A program made the translations under genes and the position numbers. Below are positions 17,673 through 26,859 of a stretch of DNA of 64,000 nt, one piece after another; positions within the stretch are counted from its first letter, which is position 1; the number at the start of each line of letters is the position of its first letter. The DNA comes from Comamonadaceae bacterium (GTDB lineage Bacteria; Pseudomonadota; Gammaproteobacteria; Burkholderiales; Burkholderiaceae_C). Where the stretch lies: positions 1-64,000 of the forward strand of contig CANJPU010000023.1 in the NCBI GenBank assembly GCA_947476285.1, read 5' to 3'. The notes beneath the pieces were generated by a model. That model ran no database searches, had not been told where the DNA came from, and worked only from the letters and a program-made list of their open reading frames with translations.

Positions 17673-18887
17673 ATGGCACTACCCCTGGAAGGCCTGCGCG
17701 TGCTGGATCTGACGCGTTTTCTCGCGGGCCCGTTTTGCTCGATGATTCTGGGCGACCTGGGTGCCGATGTCATCAAGGTCGAGCCCACGCCCGACGGCGA
17801 ATTCGTGCGCAGGGTCGGGCCGTTCAAAGATGGGCACAGTGTTTACTTCCTCAGCGTCCACCGCAATCAGCGCAGCCTTGCCGTCAACTTTCGCGATCCG
17901 CGCGGGCTTGAGTTGCTGCGCGAGCTGGCCGACAAGGCAGACATCCTGGTCGAAAATTTCAAGCCGGGCGTGATGGCCGAAATGAACATGAGCTACGAGC
18001 AGCTTCGTGAGCGCAATCCGCGCCTGATCTTCACTTCGGTCACCGGCTTCGGGCGCGGCGGGCCCTACTCCGACTGGCCGGGTGTGGACCAGATCGCGCA
18101 GGGGATGTCGGGCCTGATGAGCGTGACCGGCCAGGAAGCCACCGGACCGACCCGCGTGGGCATACCCATTGGCGATGTGGTGGCGGGTATGTGGGGCGCG
18201 CTGGGCACGCAGGCCGCAGTGATCCAGCGCATGAGCACCGGGCGCGGCCAACTGGTGGAGACCTCGCTGCTAGGCGGCTTGATCGGCTTGCTCAATGTGC
18301 AGGCCCAGCGCGCGCTCACGCTCAACGATGTGTCCGGTGTGGTTGGCAACGATCACCCGGTCGTCTGCCCCTGCGGCGTGTTCATGGCCAGCGATGGCGC
18401 ATTCAACATGGCGGTGGTCAGCCAGGACATGTGGGTCAAGCTGTGCGAGTTGCTGGATGTGCCGGATATGGTCCACGACGCGAAGTACAAGGACAACACG
18501 GCCCGCCTTGCCAACCGCGACGAACTGCGAGAGCGCCTGAACGAGAAATTTGCGGCACGTGACAAGATGGCGTGGACCCATGAGTTGATCAAACTTGGGT
18601 TGCCCGCTGGCCCCTTGTTTACCATGGACCAGGTGTTTGCCGATCCGCATGTGATTCAGACCGGCATGGTCGAAGAGATCGAACACCCCACGCTGGGTAT
18701 GCTCAAGCAATTGAGCAACCCGATCCGCATGGAGGGCCTGGGGCCGCGCACGGTGCGCACCCCGCCACCGCTGCTGGGCCAACACACCGAGGAAGTGCTG
18801 CGTGACATGGGCGTGTCGCCCAGCCGCATTTCTGATCTGGCGCGCGATGGGGTGATTGCGTTTTGCGCTGAGCAAGCCAAGGTTTGA
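17673..18887 (+). CDS. Family III (CaiB/BaiF) CoA-transferase
   Basis: A 404-residue enzyme moving CoA between organic acids through an aspartyl-CoA intermediate. It starts LPLEGLRVLDLTRFLAGPFC and has NFRDPRGLELL, a GFGRGGPYSDWPG loop and the presumed catalytic Asp in GIPIGDVVAGMWGALG. AAAGGAACACC precedes the ATG. It leads a plus-strand set (CoA-transferase, SDR, MFS carrier, second CoA-transferase) with gaps of 27-46 bases, probably one operon for import and activation of one compound. Confidence 0.88.
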   Translation: MALPLEGLRVLDLTRFLAGPFCSMILGDLGADVIKVEPTPDGEFVRRVGPFKDGHSVYFLSVHRNQRSLAVNFRDPRGLELLRELADKADILVENFKPGVMAEMNMSYEQLRERNPRLIFTSVTGFGRGGPYSDWPGVDQIAQGMSGLMSVTGQEATGPTRVGIPIGDVVAGMWGALGTQAAVIQRMSTGRGQLVETSLLGGLIGLLNVQAQRALTLNDVSGVVGNDHPVVCPCGVFMASDGAFNMAVVSQDMWVKLCELLDVPDMVHDAKYKDNTARLANRDELRERLNEKFAARDKMAWTHELIKLGLPAGPLFTMDQVFADPHVIQTGMVEEIEHPTLGMLKQLSNPIRMEGLGPRTVRTPPPLLGQHTEEVLRDMGVSPSRISDLARDGVIAFCAEQAKV

Positions 18888-18931
18888 TATTGAGTTGCTG
18901 TTGAGTTGATGCGATTTGAAAGGAATGGATG

Positions 18932-19834
18932 ATGGATATCTCCGTACCCACAGTGGGCCAGACCGACGAAGATTTGCGCACCCGCCCCACCGCCTTGAAC
19001 GAGCAGTTGTACAAGGGCAAGGTCGTGCTGGTCTCTGGCGGGGGCACCGGCATTGGCCGTGCCACGGCTGCGCTGTTTGCGCGCTTGGGCGCGAGCATCG
19101 TGATTTGCGGCCGCACGCAGGACAAGCTCGATTCCGCTGCGGCATTTCTAACCAGCCTGGGTGCCAAGGTTTCTACCCGTGCGATGTCGATTCGCGATCC
19201 CGATGAGGTGGCCGCGTTGATGGATTTTGTCTGGGCCGAATACGGCAGGCTGGATGTGCTGGTCAACAATGCGGGCGGCCAGTTTTCGCAGGCCACCATC
19301 GACATCCGGCCCAAGGGATGGAACGCGGTGTTGGACACCAATCTCAATGGCACTTTCTACATGATGCAGGCAGCCGCGCGGCACTGGCGCGACGCGGGGC
19401 AGCCGGGCAGCATCGTCAATGTGGTGGCGGCCATCTGGCGCGGCATGCCGCAAGTGGCGCACACATGTGCCGCGCGAGCCGGCGTGGTCTTTCTGACCAA
19501 GACCGTGGGCACCGAATGGGCGCCGCTCAATATCCGGGTCAACTGCGTGGCGCCTGGCACCATTCGCTCTGAAGGCTTTGGCAACTATTCGCCGCAGGGG
19601 CGCGCCACTTTCAATCAGGCCAATCCAATGCTGCGCGCCGGCCATCCGTGGGACATAGCTGAGGCGATTGCCTATCTGGGCAGCGATGCGGCCAATTTTG
19701 TCACCGGAGAAACCTTGAACGTGGACGGCGGCGGCCAGAACTGGGGTGACCCCTGGTTCATCGGGCGACCGCCTTACTTTGAGCTTGACTACGAATCCAC
19801 GCGGCTCGATCCCGCGCCCGAGGTCGTGGGCTGA
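18932..19834 (+). CDS. Short-chain dehydrogenase lacking the YxxxK motif
   Basis: About 300 residues with the NAD(P) site VSGGGTGIGRATAALFARLG and VNNAGG. At the usual active site the Tyr and Lys of YxxxK are absent: the region reads QVAHTCAARAGVVFLTKTVG, with His in the Tyr position. The same HxxAARAGV pattern occurs in some 2,4-dienoyl-CoA reductase and citronellol dehydrogenase-like (AtuB/AtuG) proteins. NVDGGGQNWG ends the fold. ATG 18932 fits the AAAGGA site better than 18929. Confidence 0.83.
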   Translation: MDISVPTVGQTDEDLRTRPTALNEQLYKGKVVLVSGGGTGIGRATAALFARLGASIVICGRTQDKLDSAAAFLTSLGAKVSTRAMSIRDPDEVAALMDFVWAEYGRLDVLVNNAGGQFSQATIDIRPKGWNAVLDTNLNGTFYMMQAAARHWRDAGQPGSIVNVVAAIWRGMPQVAHTCAARAGVVFLTKTVGTEWAPLNIRVNCVAPGTIRSEGFGNYSPQGRATFNQANPMLRAGHPWDIAEAIAYLGSDAANFVTGETLNVDGGGQNWGDPWFIGRPPYFELDYESTRLDPAPEVVG

Positions 19835-19880
19835 TGACAGGTACTCGGCCACATGTTCAGCGTGAACGGAACAGAGCGGG

Positions 19881-21059
19881 ATGACGCCCCAACCTGACCC
19901 GCCGCCCCCGCTTCGCATCCTGCGCTACGTCGTTCCCATGACCTTGGTGCAGATCGCCTACTCGGGTGCGCGTGTGGGCCTGAGTCTGGACGCAATCCAC
20001 CTGGGCGCCTCGGGTCTGCAGGTGGGCATGCTGATCAGCCTCTTGTCGGTGTTACCGATGTTTTTGTCGGTGCAGGTCGGCCGGCTGTCAGACCGCGTCG
20101 GATATTTCATGCCGGTGCTGGTTTCAGCGGGGCTGGCTACCGGTGGCTGTGTGCTGCTGTTCTTCATGCAAAGCCTGACATGGCTTTTCGTGGCCAGCGT
20201 TGCCATCGGCTGCGGCTGGATGGGTGTGCACATTGCAATGACCAATGCCGTGGGTGGGCAGGCTACTCCCGAGCAGCGCACGCGCGCCTACAACATGGTG
20301 GCCCTGGGATACGCGATGTCAAATGTGGCCGGGCCGATTGTGACCGGCTTCGCCATTGACGCGTTTGGGCACGGGTGGGCATTTGCGCTGCTGGCGATTT
20401 TGCCGGCAACGGCCATTGTCATTGTGTTGAGTGTGCCCTCGAAAGCAAGGCCGCCCGCAGCCGCACCGGCTGTTGCGCAGAGCCACAGGGCGCTAGACCT
20501 GCTGCACCATCCGCAATTGCGATGGGCACTCATTGTCAGCGGCCTGATCTCCATGTCTTGGGACATGTTCACTTTCGTGATGCCGGTCGAAGGCGCGCGC
20601 AATGGCTTGTCCGCATCGGTCATCGGATTGATCATGTCTTCCTTTGGGGTGGGCACCTTCACCATTCGGCTGTTTCTGTCGCGACTCGTTCGGGTGTCTG
20701 GCGAATGGAAGGTGCTGGCATTTTTCATGCTGTTGGTGGCCCTGTGCTACGCGCTGCTGCCGTTGACGCAGATCGTGTCGCTGCTGATCGGCCTGGCTTT
20801 CATTCTTGGCCTGGGCCTGGGTGCCACCACACCCATCGTGATGAGTCTGGTGCACACTGCCGCGCCTGAAGGGCGCAGCGGCGAAGCCTTGGGCGTGCGC
20901 TCCACCATCATGAGCACCAGCCAGACCGTCCTGCCCCTGTTGGCCGGCGTCATCATGTCCACAGTGGGCGCGGGCGCGATGTTCTGGCTGTTCGCCTTGC
21001 TGCTCGCGGTGTGCGCCGCCCGTGTGCTGCGTCAGCAAAGGGCCGATGATGCATCCTGA
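19881..21059 (+). CDS. MFS transporter
   Basis: A 392-residue inner-membrane carrier with twelve predicted helices, two six-helix halves and a cytoplasmic loop around residues 185-215. The MFS loop motif GRLSDRVGYF is present after helix 2. Likely a proton-coupled uptake or efflux carrier for an organic acid; direction cannot be told. It lies between an SDR and a CoA-transferase on the same strand, which favours uptake of the compound those enzymes handle. Confidence 0.82.
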   Translation: MTPQPDPPPPLRILRYVVPMTLVQIAYSGARVGLSLDAIHLGASGLQVGMLISLLSVLPMFLSVQVGRLSDRVGYFMPVLVSAGLATGGCVLLFFMQSLTWLFVASVAIGCGWMGVHIAMTNAVGGQATPEQRTRAYNMVALGYAMSNVAGPIVTGFAIDAFGHGWAFALLAILPATAIVIVLSVPSKARPPAAAPAVAQSHRALDLLHHPQLRWALIVSGLISMSWDMFTFVMPVEGARNGLSASVIGLIMSSFGVGTFTIRLFLSRLVRVSGEWKVLAFFMLLVALCYALLPLTQIVSLLIGLAFILGLGLGATTPIVMSLVHTAAPEGRSGEALGVRSTIMSTSQTVLPLLAGVIMSTVGAGAMFWLFALLLAVCAARVLRQQRADDAS

Positions 21060-21086
21060 GTTTCCAGATAATCCGAGGAGAAAAGA

Positions 21087-22259
21087 GTGACACAAGCAGC
21101 TTCCAGCAATCCACGTCCCGGACCGTTGAATGGTTTTCGCGTGATCGAATTCGCAGGCATCGGCCCGCCGGACATGACAGCCATGCTGCTTGCCGACATG
21201 GGCGCCAATGTGCTGCGGCTCGAACGCAAAGAGCCAGTCGAGCTGGGCATACCGCGTGCGCCAAAATTCGATCTGCTCAAGCGCAGCCGCAAGGCAATCG
21301 CCCTTAATCTGAAGCAGGCTGCGCACAAAGAGCTGGCGCTTGAGTTTGTCTCGCAGGCTGATGCATTGATAGAAGGCTTTCGCCCCGGTGCGATGGAGCG
21401 GCTGGGCCTGGGGCCCGATGCATGCCTGGCTCGCAACCCGCGCCTGGTCTATGGGCGCATGACCGGCTGGGGCCAGAGCGGCCCGCTGTCGCAGGGCGCT
21501 GGCCATGACATCAATTACATCGCGCTGACTGGCGCGCTGGCGGCAATGGGCCGGCGCGATCAGCCGCCCACCATACCGTTCAACATCGTCGGAGACATAG
21601 GCGGGGGCGCGCTCTACCTGGCATTGGGCATGCTGGCTGCCATGCTGGAGGCTGGCAAGTCGGGCAAGGGACAAGTGGTGGACGCGGCCATCGTGGATGG
21701 TGCGGCATCGCTCATGACCATGATGTACGGCTTGCATGCGGCCGGCATCGTCAAGGCCGAGCACGGCACCAACGCGATGGATGGTGGCGCGCCTTTCTAC
21801 GATGCTTATCAGTGCGCCGACGACAAGTGGGTGGCCGTGGGGACGATAGAGGCCAGGTTCTATGCCGAGTTGCTGCGTTTGCTTGAAATCGACCCGGCGC
21901 AAATGGGCGCGCAGAACGACAGGTCGCGCTGGGACGCGCAAAAGGCGATGCTGGCCGCGCGCTTCAAGTGCAAGACGCGTGCGCAGTGGTGCGAGATTCT
22001 GGAAGGCTCCGATGCCTGCTTCGCGCCAATTCTGGATTTCACCGAAGCACCCAATCACCCCCACATGAAAGCCAGGGGCGTGTTCGTGCAAGTCGACGGC
22101 GTGGTGCAGCCGGCCGCGGCGCCGCGCTTCTCGCGCACACCGGCTGGCAATCCGACTTCCTATGTGCCGTCGGCGCTGGGGCGGATTGAAGAGGCGCTGC
22201 AGGGTTGGGTGCAAGACGGTGAGATGGCGCGCTATCGGGGCGTGATCACCGCGCCATGA
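21087..22259 (+). CDS. Family III CoA-transferase/alpha-methylacyl-CoA racemase-like
   Basis: A 390-residue protein starting at GTG with GAGGAGAAAA upstream. The opening LNGFRVIEFAGIGPPDMTAM with GxGP and the segment HDINYIALTGALAAMGRRD followed by NIVGDIGGGALYLALGMLAA follow alpha-methylacyl-CoA racemases, where the GDxGGG Asp and a His in GHDINY are catalytic. A racemase of 2-methyl-branched acyl-CoA esters is thus as likely as a CoA-transferase. It ends eight bases from the convergent Bug gene. Confidence 0.82.
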   Translation: MTQAASSNPRPGPLNGFRVIEFAGIGPPDMTAMLLADMGANVLRLERKEPVELGIPRAPKFDLLKRSRKAIALNLKQAAHKELALEFVSQADALIEGFRPGAMERLGLGPDACLARNPRLVYGRMTGWGQSGPLSQGAGHDINYIALTGALAAMGRRDQPPTIPFNIVGDIGGGALYLALGMLAAMLEAGKSGKGQVVDAAIVDGAASLMTMMYGLHAAGIVKAEHGTNAMDGGAPFYDAYQCADDKWVAVGTIEARFYAELLRLLEIDPAQMGAQNDRSRWDAQKAMLAARFKCKTRAQWCEILEGSDACFAPILDFTEAPNHPHMKARGVFVQVDGVVQPAAAPRFSRTPAGNPTSYVPSALGRIEEALQGWVQDGEMARYRGVITAP

Positions 22260-22266
22260 GGCCGGG

Positions 22267-23235
22267 TCAATCGATCTTCGCGCCGGACTCTTTCACCACT
22301 TTGTCCCAGCGCGCGATCTCTGCACGCAGGTTGGCCTTGAGCTCATCGATGGTGCCGCCGCCGGGCACCAATGCGAGCTTCTGGTAGACGTCCTGTACCT
22401 GCTTGTCGGCCACTGCACGGGTGATGATCTGATGCAGTTTGTCCAGGATGGGCTGCGGCGTGGCTGCGGGGGCGTAGATCGCATACCAGACGCCCGAGGT
22501 ATAGCCGGGCACGCCTTGTTCGGCAATGGTGGGCACATCAAAGCCGGGCACTCGCTTGTTGCTGGCCATGCCGATCATGCGCACGCGCCCCGAGGCGATG
22601 TGCTGCGCGAAGTTGGACGGCGGGCTGAGCATCAACTGAATGTCGCCGGCCAGCATGGCCGTGAGAGTCTGCGCACCGCCCTTGTAGGGAATGTGCAGCA
22701 TGTTGGTGCCCGTCATCGACTTGAACAGTTCCATGCCAAGGTGCACCGCGCCGCCGTTGCCCGATGAGCCGAAGCTGAGCTTGCCTGGGTTGGCGCGCGC
22801 ATAGGCCAGCAGTTCCGGTATGGTCTTGAATGGCAGGGCGGTGCTGACCACGATGGAGAAGGGCTGATCGCCTATGTAGGCCACCGGCGTCAAGTCGCGC
22901 AAGGCGTCGTAGCCCAGGTTCTTGTGCAGGGCCGGGCTGATGGCCAGGCTGCTGGTGGCCAGCAGCAAGGTGTAGCCGTCGGGCTTGGACTTGGCGACAA
23001 AATCAGACCCAATGTTGGTGCCAGCGCCCGGCTTGTAATCGGTGATCACCGATTGACCGAGCAACTCCTGCAGCTTGAGCGACAAGGGCCGAAGCACAGG
23101 ATCGACCGAGCCACCCGGCGTATAGGGGTTGATCACGCGCACAGGTCGGTTGGGGTATTCGCCCTCTTGGGCGAATACGGAGGCACCGGTCATCGCGGCG
23201 GCGGCGGCGAGCAAGCTGCGTCGGGTGAAGGCCAA
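22267..23235 (-). CDS. Bug-family periplasmic solute receptor 4
   Basis: A 322-residue receptor. The best start is TTG 23235, preceded at seven bases by a strong AAGGAGA; upstream ATG choices lack this. The signal peptide has a twin-arginine-like start (FTRRSLLAAAAAMTGAS), so export by the Tat or Sec route is possible. The ligand loop reads YPNRPVRVINPYTPGGSVDP. It follows a 2-hydroxyacid dehydrogenase gene by 43 bases on the same strand. Confidence 0.87.
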   Translation of the reverse strand: MAFTRRSLLAAAAAMTGASVFAQEGEYPNRPVRVINPYTPGGSVDPVLRPLSLKLQELLGQSVITDYKPGAGTNIGSDFVAKSKPDGYTLLLATSSLAISPALHKNLGYDALRDLTPVAYIGDQPFSIVVSTALPFKTIPELLAYARANPGKLSFGSSGNGGAVHLGMELFKSMTGTNMLHIPYKGGAQTLTAMLAGDIQLMLSPPSNFAQHIASGRVRMIGMASNKRVPGFDVPTIAEQGVPGYTSGVWYAIYAPAATPQPILDKLHQIITRAVADKQVQDVYQKLALVPGGGTIDELKANLRAEIARWDKVVKESGAKID

Positions 23236-23278
23236 TGCTGTCTCCTTGGGGTTTGCGCACATCACGATAACAACAATT

Positions 23279-24265
23279 TCAAGACCCTGCGGCTTCGTGC
23301 CCAATCACGCGCAGCGGCTGGCCGTCCAGCCAGGCTCGGATGTCCTGCACGATCTGCGTGAAGAACATCTGGTAGGCGGCCTCGGTGACATAGCCGATGT
23401 GGGGCGTGATCACCACATTGGGCAGGGTGCGCAGCGGATGGGCTGGGGCAAGGGGCTCGACATCGAACACATCCAGGCCGGCGCCGGCGATGCTGCCCGC
23501 GCGCAGCGCATCGACCAGTGCTGCCTCATCGACCAGCGGGCCGCGTGAGGTGTTGAGCAAGTAGGCGCTGGGTTTCATCTGGCGCAGCTCGGCGGCGCCC
23601 ACGATGTGATGCGTGCGCTCGGACAGGCGCAAGTGCAGGCTGATGAAATCGGATTCGTGCAGCAACTGCTCTTTGCTCACATAGGTGGCGCCGGCCAGCT
23701 GCGCGCGCTCGGGTGTGAGGTTTTGGCTCCAGGCCAGGACCTTCATGCCAAAGGCATTGGCCACCGTGGCCACCCGCGTACCGATGGTGCCCAGGCCCAG
23801 CAGCCCCAGCGTGCGCTTGCGCAAGTCTGTGCCAACGCCGGTCTGCCAGCCGCCGGCACGTACCGACGCAGCCTCTTTGTCGTAGTGCCGCGCCAGGGCC
23901 AGCAGCAGCAGCCAGGTGAGTTCGGGTGTGCCCGACTGAATGGACTGCGTGCCGCACACGGTGATGCCACGCGCGCTGGCATGGGCTGAGTCGAGCACGG
24001 CGTTCCACATGGCTGTGGTGACAATCAGGCGGAGCCGGGGCAGGGCGTCAATCACCCGGGCGGGAAACGGCGTGCGCTCGCGCATCAGGCAGACGATGTC
24101 AAAGGGCTGCAGCCTTTCGATCAGCGCGGCCTCGTCATGCAAATGGTCGGCGAAGACGGTGACTTCGACATCGTCTTGCACCTGCTGCCAAGGGCCGTAG
24201 CGCAGCGCAGCGCCTTGGTAGTCGTCGAGCACGGCGGCCCGTAGTTTTTGCGTGGGGCTGCTCAT
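23279..24265 (-). CDS. D-2-hydroxyacid dehydrogenase family protein
   Basis: A 328-residue NAD(P)-dependent enzyme. The dinucleotide fold LGLLGLGTIGTRVATVANAF, the active-site Arg in LLNTSRGPLVDEAAL, the Glu in FDVEPLAPAHPL and the His in VVITPHIGYVT form the usual triad. It would interconvert a 2-oxoacid and a D-2-hydroxyacid; serine-pathway phosphoglycerate dehydrogenase is unlikely as the ACT domain is missing. Its start overlaps the stop of the CoA-transferase (ATGA), so both are one operon with Bug 4 downstream. Confidence 0.87.
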   Translation of the reverse strand: MSSPTQKLRAAVLDDYQGAALRYGPWQQVQDDVEVTVFADHLHDEAALIERLQPFDIVCLMRERTPFPARVIDALPRLRLIVTTAMWNAVLDSAHASARGITVCGTQSIQSGTPELTWLLLLALARHYDKEAASVRAGGWQTGVGTDLRKRTLGLLGLGTIGTRVATVANAFGMKVLAWSQNLTPERAQLAGATYVSKEQLLHESDFISLHLRLSERTHHIVGAAELRQMKPSAYLLNTSRGPLVDEAALVDALRAGSIAGAGLDVFDVEPLAPAHPLRTLPNVVITPHIGYVTEAAYQMFFTQIVQDIRAWLDGQPLRVIGHEAAGS

Positions 24266-25458
24266 GCGAGTTTCACCACGCCCTGGTCGGCCAGGGTCTG
24301 AACCTCTTGCGCGCTGTAGCCGTTTTCCATCAGCACCTCCTGTGTGTGTTGGCCCAGAGTGGGCGCCGGGCCAGCAGGCGTGGCATCGCCGTGCGGTCCG
24401 CCGTCGCGCACCGGGAAAGACGGCACGCGCAGCAAGCCCTCGGTCGGGTGCTGCGCCGTGTGCCAGAACCCGACATCGTCCAGATGCTCATCGGCCACCA
24501 GGTCTTCCAATGTGTTGACCGGGCCGAAGGGCACATCATGTCGGGTGAATAGCTCCACCCATTGCGCTGTGGTGCGCGTGGGCAGGGTCTCGCTCACCAC
24601 CAGGTACAAGGCCTCGATGTTGCGTGAGCGGCCGGCAGGGTCGGCAAAACGCGGATCGGTGAGCACATCAGGGCGGCCCACCACGGTGAAGAACTTGCGC
24701 CACTGGCTTTCGCTGTGCGGCATCACCGCCAGGTAGCCGTCGCTGGTGCGGTGCGGGCGTCGATACGAAGTGAGCAGGCGGGTGTAGCCGGAGCTGGCCT
24801 TGGGCTCTTGCCAGGTCAGGCCGTTGAGGTGCTCAATGCTCACGAAATGCGTCATGGTCTCCAGCATGGGCACTTCAAGCTGCCGGCCCTTGCCATTACG
24901 CATGCGCTCCATCACCGCGCCCATGATGCCCAGCGCCACAAAGAGGGCGGTGGTCTTGTCGGCGATGATGGTGGGCGCATAGGTGGGCACGCCATCCACC
25001 CGGGCCTTGAGGGCGGCGATGCCGCTGCCGGCCTGAATGATGTCGTCGTAGGCAGGGCGCTTGGCCCCACGCCCGGCGGCGCCGTAGCCGTAGGTGGCGC
25101 AGTAAATCAGGTTTTCGTTGACAGCGCGCAGGCTGTCGTAGCCTATGCCCAGGCGCTGCGCAGAATCAAAGCGCATGTTGTGCAAAAAGACATCGGTCTG
25201 GCTGATCATGCGCTTGACGGCCTGAATTGCCGCGCCTTGGCGCAAGTCCATGCAGACGCTGCGTTTGCCACGATTGCAGTTGAGAAACAAGGCGGCCATG
25301 CCGGCATGCTCGGCATGCCCCAGGCTGCGGGTGCTGTCGCCCTTGAAGGACTCGATCTTGATGACGGATGCGCCCATGTCGGCCATCAATTGCGCTGCAT
25401 AGGGCGCCAGCACCACGCTGCCGACCTCGATGACCCGGATACCGGCCAGTGGCTTCAA
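24262..25458 (-). CDS. Family III CoA-transferase
   Basis: A 398-residue CaiB/BaiF protein starting at TTG 25458 (LKPLAGIRVIEVGSVVLAP), seven bases after GGAGAC; upstream in-frame ATGs lie in the divergent promoter region. The presumed catalytic Asp is in TIIADKTTALFVALGIMG. The segment LNCNRGKRSVCMDLRQ is typical. First gene of a minus-strand operon with a 2-hydroxyacid dehydrogenase and Bug 4, divergent from two acyl-CoA dehydrogenases. Confidence 0.86.
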   Translation of the reverse strand: MKPLAGIRVIEVGSVVLAPYAAQLMADMGASVIKIESFKGDSTRSLGHAEHAGMAALFLNCNRGKRSVCMDLRQGAAIQAVKRMISQTDVFLHNMRFDSAQRLGIGYDSLRAVNENLIYCATYGYGAAGRGAKRPAYDDIIQAGSGIAALKARVDGVPTYAPTIIADKTTALFVALGIMGAVMERMRNGKGRQLEVPMLETMTHFVSIEHLNGLTWQEPKASSGYTRLLTSYRRPHRTSDGYLAVMPHSESQWRKFFTVVGRPDVLTDPRFADPAGRSRNIEALYLVVSETLPTRTTAQWVELFTRHDVPFGPVNTLEDLVADEHLDDVGFWHTAQHPTEGLLRVPSFPVRDGGPHGDATPAGPAPTLGQHTQEVLMENGYSAQEVQTLADQGVVKLA

Positions 25459-25542
25459 ACTTTGTCTCCAGGAATATGAGTTCTCGACGTCGATACCACA
25501 AGGGCCGCACGGTCTGCTGTCGGTCTGCGTGACACTGCGAAG

Positions 25543-25558
25543 AATTCTACATAGAATT
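25543..25558. promoter_or_regulatory. Candidate operator palindrome in the divergent region
   Basis: AATTCTA, centre CA, TAGAATT: seven-base arms match perfectly. It is AT-rich in a GC-rich background and lies 85 bases from the CoA-transferase start and 76 bases from the acyl-CoA dehydrogenase start, which suits control of both. No regulator gene is adjacent. Confidence 0.5.
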
Positions 25559-25633
25559 TCATTTGCGCTTGTTCCTTTGTCCATAGACAATTCACCCACT
25601 GATGTCTTGCACTCATTTCCCAATCGGGCCGAC

Positions 25634-26839
25634 ATGGCGACCATGAGCGGCCCCGCGCAAGAAGACGCGGCGCGGCTCGAAGTCTTCCGGCAAGAGGTGC
25701 GTGCTTTCATAGCCGAGAACCTGCCCGAAGAGTTGCGCGCCCGCGTTGAGCGCGGCTACGATCTTCTCAGCCGAGATGACCACAGCTTTTGGCAAAAGAA
25801 ACTCTACGATCGCGGCTGGGCTGCACCGGCCTGGCCTGTCCAATATGGCGGCACCGGCTGGAGCGCCGCCATGCGCCAGGTGTTCGAGGACGAATGCGGC
25901 CGCGCCTCCTGTCCGCGCACCCAGCCGCAGGGGGTCAAGATGATCGGCCCCATCATCTTCACCCATGGCACGCCGGCGCAGAAAGAGCGCTTTCTTCAGC
26001 CGATTTTGAAATCCGACGAGTGGTGGTGCCAGGGCTACTCCGAGCCGGGCGCTGGCTCTGATCTGGCCGCGTTGTCCACCCGCGCTGTGGCCGAAGGCGG
26101 GCACTATCGGGTCAACGGCCAGAAGATCTGGACCACACTGGCGCACTGGGCCGACTGGATGTTCTGCCTGGTGCGCACCGATTCAAGCGGGCGGCGCCAA
26201 GAGGGCATCACCTTCTTGCTGATCGACATGAAAAGCCCGGGCATCACCGTGCGGCCCATTGTCTCGCTGGACCTGGCCCACCATTTCAACGAAGTGTTTT
26301 TCCAGGATGTGATGGTGCCCATGGAAAACCGCATCGGTGAGGAAGGCCGTGGCTGGACTTATGCCAAGGCTTTGCTGGGCCATGAGAGAGTGGCCATCAC
26401 CGAGCACGGGCGTGCCCATGAGCGGCTGGACCGCCTCAAGCGCATCGCCCGCGAGGCGCGCATCAATGGCAATGAACTGATCGACGATGCGGCCTTTCGC
26501 GCGCAGTTGGCACAGGTGGAGATCGAGCTCATGGCGGCGCAGGCCACCACGCTGCGCCTGCTGGAAGGGCAGGCGAGCCCTGCGCTGTCTTCCGTGCTCA
26601 AGCTGCGCAGCTCGGAGATCACCCAGCGCCTCTCGCGCATGAATCTGGATGCGCTGGGGCCTCATGCCTTGCGCTTTGATCTGGAGCAGGCTGAGCAAGG
26701 CCCGTCCCAGGGCGACCCTTTGCCATCGTTTGCCATAGGCCGCGGTGTCGAGTATTTGCGCTGGCGGGCGCTCACCGTGGCTGGCGGCACCAGTGAGATC
26801 CAGCGCAACATCATCGCCAAGATGATTTTTGGCGACTGA
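25634..26839 (+). CDS. Acyl-CoA dehydrogenase, first of a pair
   Basis: A 401-residue FAD enzyme introducing a 2,3 double bond into an acyl-CoA. The FAD-binding segment WWCQGYSEPGAGSDLAALST and the C-terminal RALTVAGGTSEIQRNIIAKM are family signatures. It lies 20 bases before a second, dissimilar acyl-CoA dehydrogenase; such side-by-side pairs often form a heteromeric enzyme for branched or bulky acyl-CoA, as in steroid catabolism, which is inference here. Start at 25634 is chosen because the family begins shortly before the first helix; 25643 is also possible. Confidence 0.87.
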   Translation: MATMSGPAQEDAARLEVFRQEVRAFIAENLPEELRARVERGYDLLSRDDHSFWQKKLYDRGWAAPAWPVQYGGTGWSAAMRQVFEDECGRASCPRTQPQGVKMIGPIIFTHGTPAQKERFLQPILKSDEWWCQGYSEPGAGSDLAALSTRAVAEGGHYRVNGQKIWTTLAHWADWMFCLVRTDSSGRRQEGITFLLIDMKSPGITVRPIVSLDLAHHFNEVFFQDVMVPMENRIGEEGRGWTYAKALLGHERVAITEHGRAHERLDRLKRIAREARINGNELIDDAAFRAQLAQVEIELMAAQATTLRLLEGQASPALSSVLKLRSSEITQRLSRMNLDALGPHALRFDLEQAEQGPSQGDPLPSFAIGRGVEYLRWRALTVAGGTSEIQRNIIAKMIFGD

Positions 26840-26859
26840 GGCAGACCGACATAGCCGCC

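Noticed and set aside
20493-22214. A 573-codon antisense frame opposite the MFS and CoA-transferase genes
   Set aside because: It spans two well-supported genes on the other strand; rich in His, Arg, Gln and Ala as expected for an antisense shadow in high-GC DNA.
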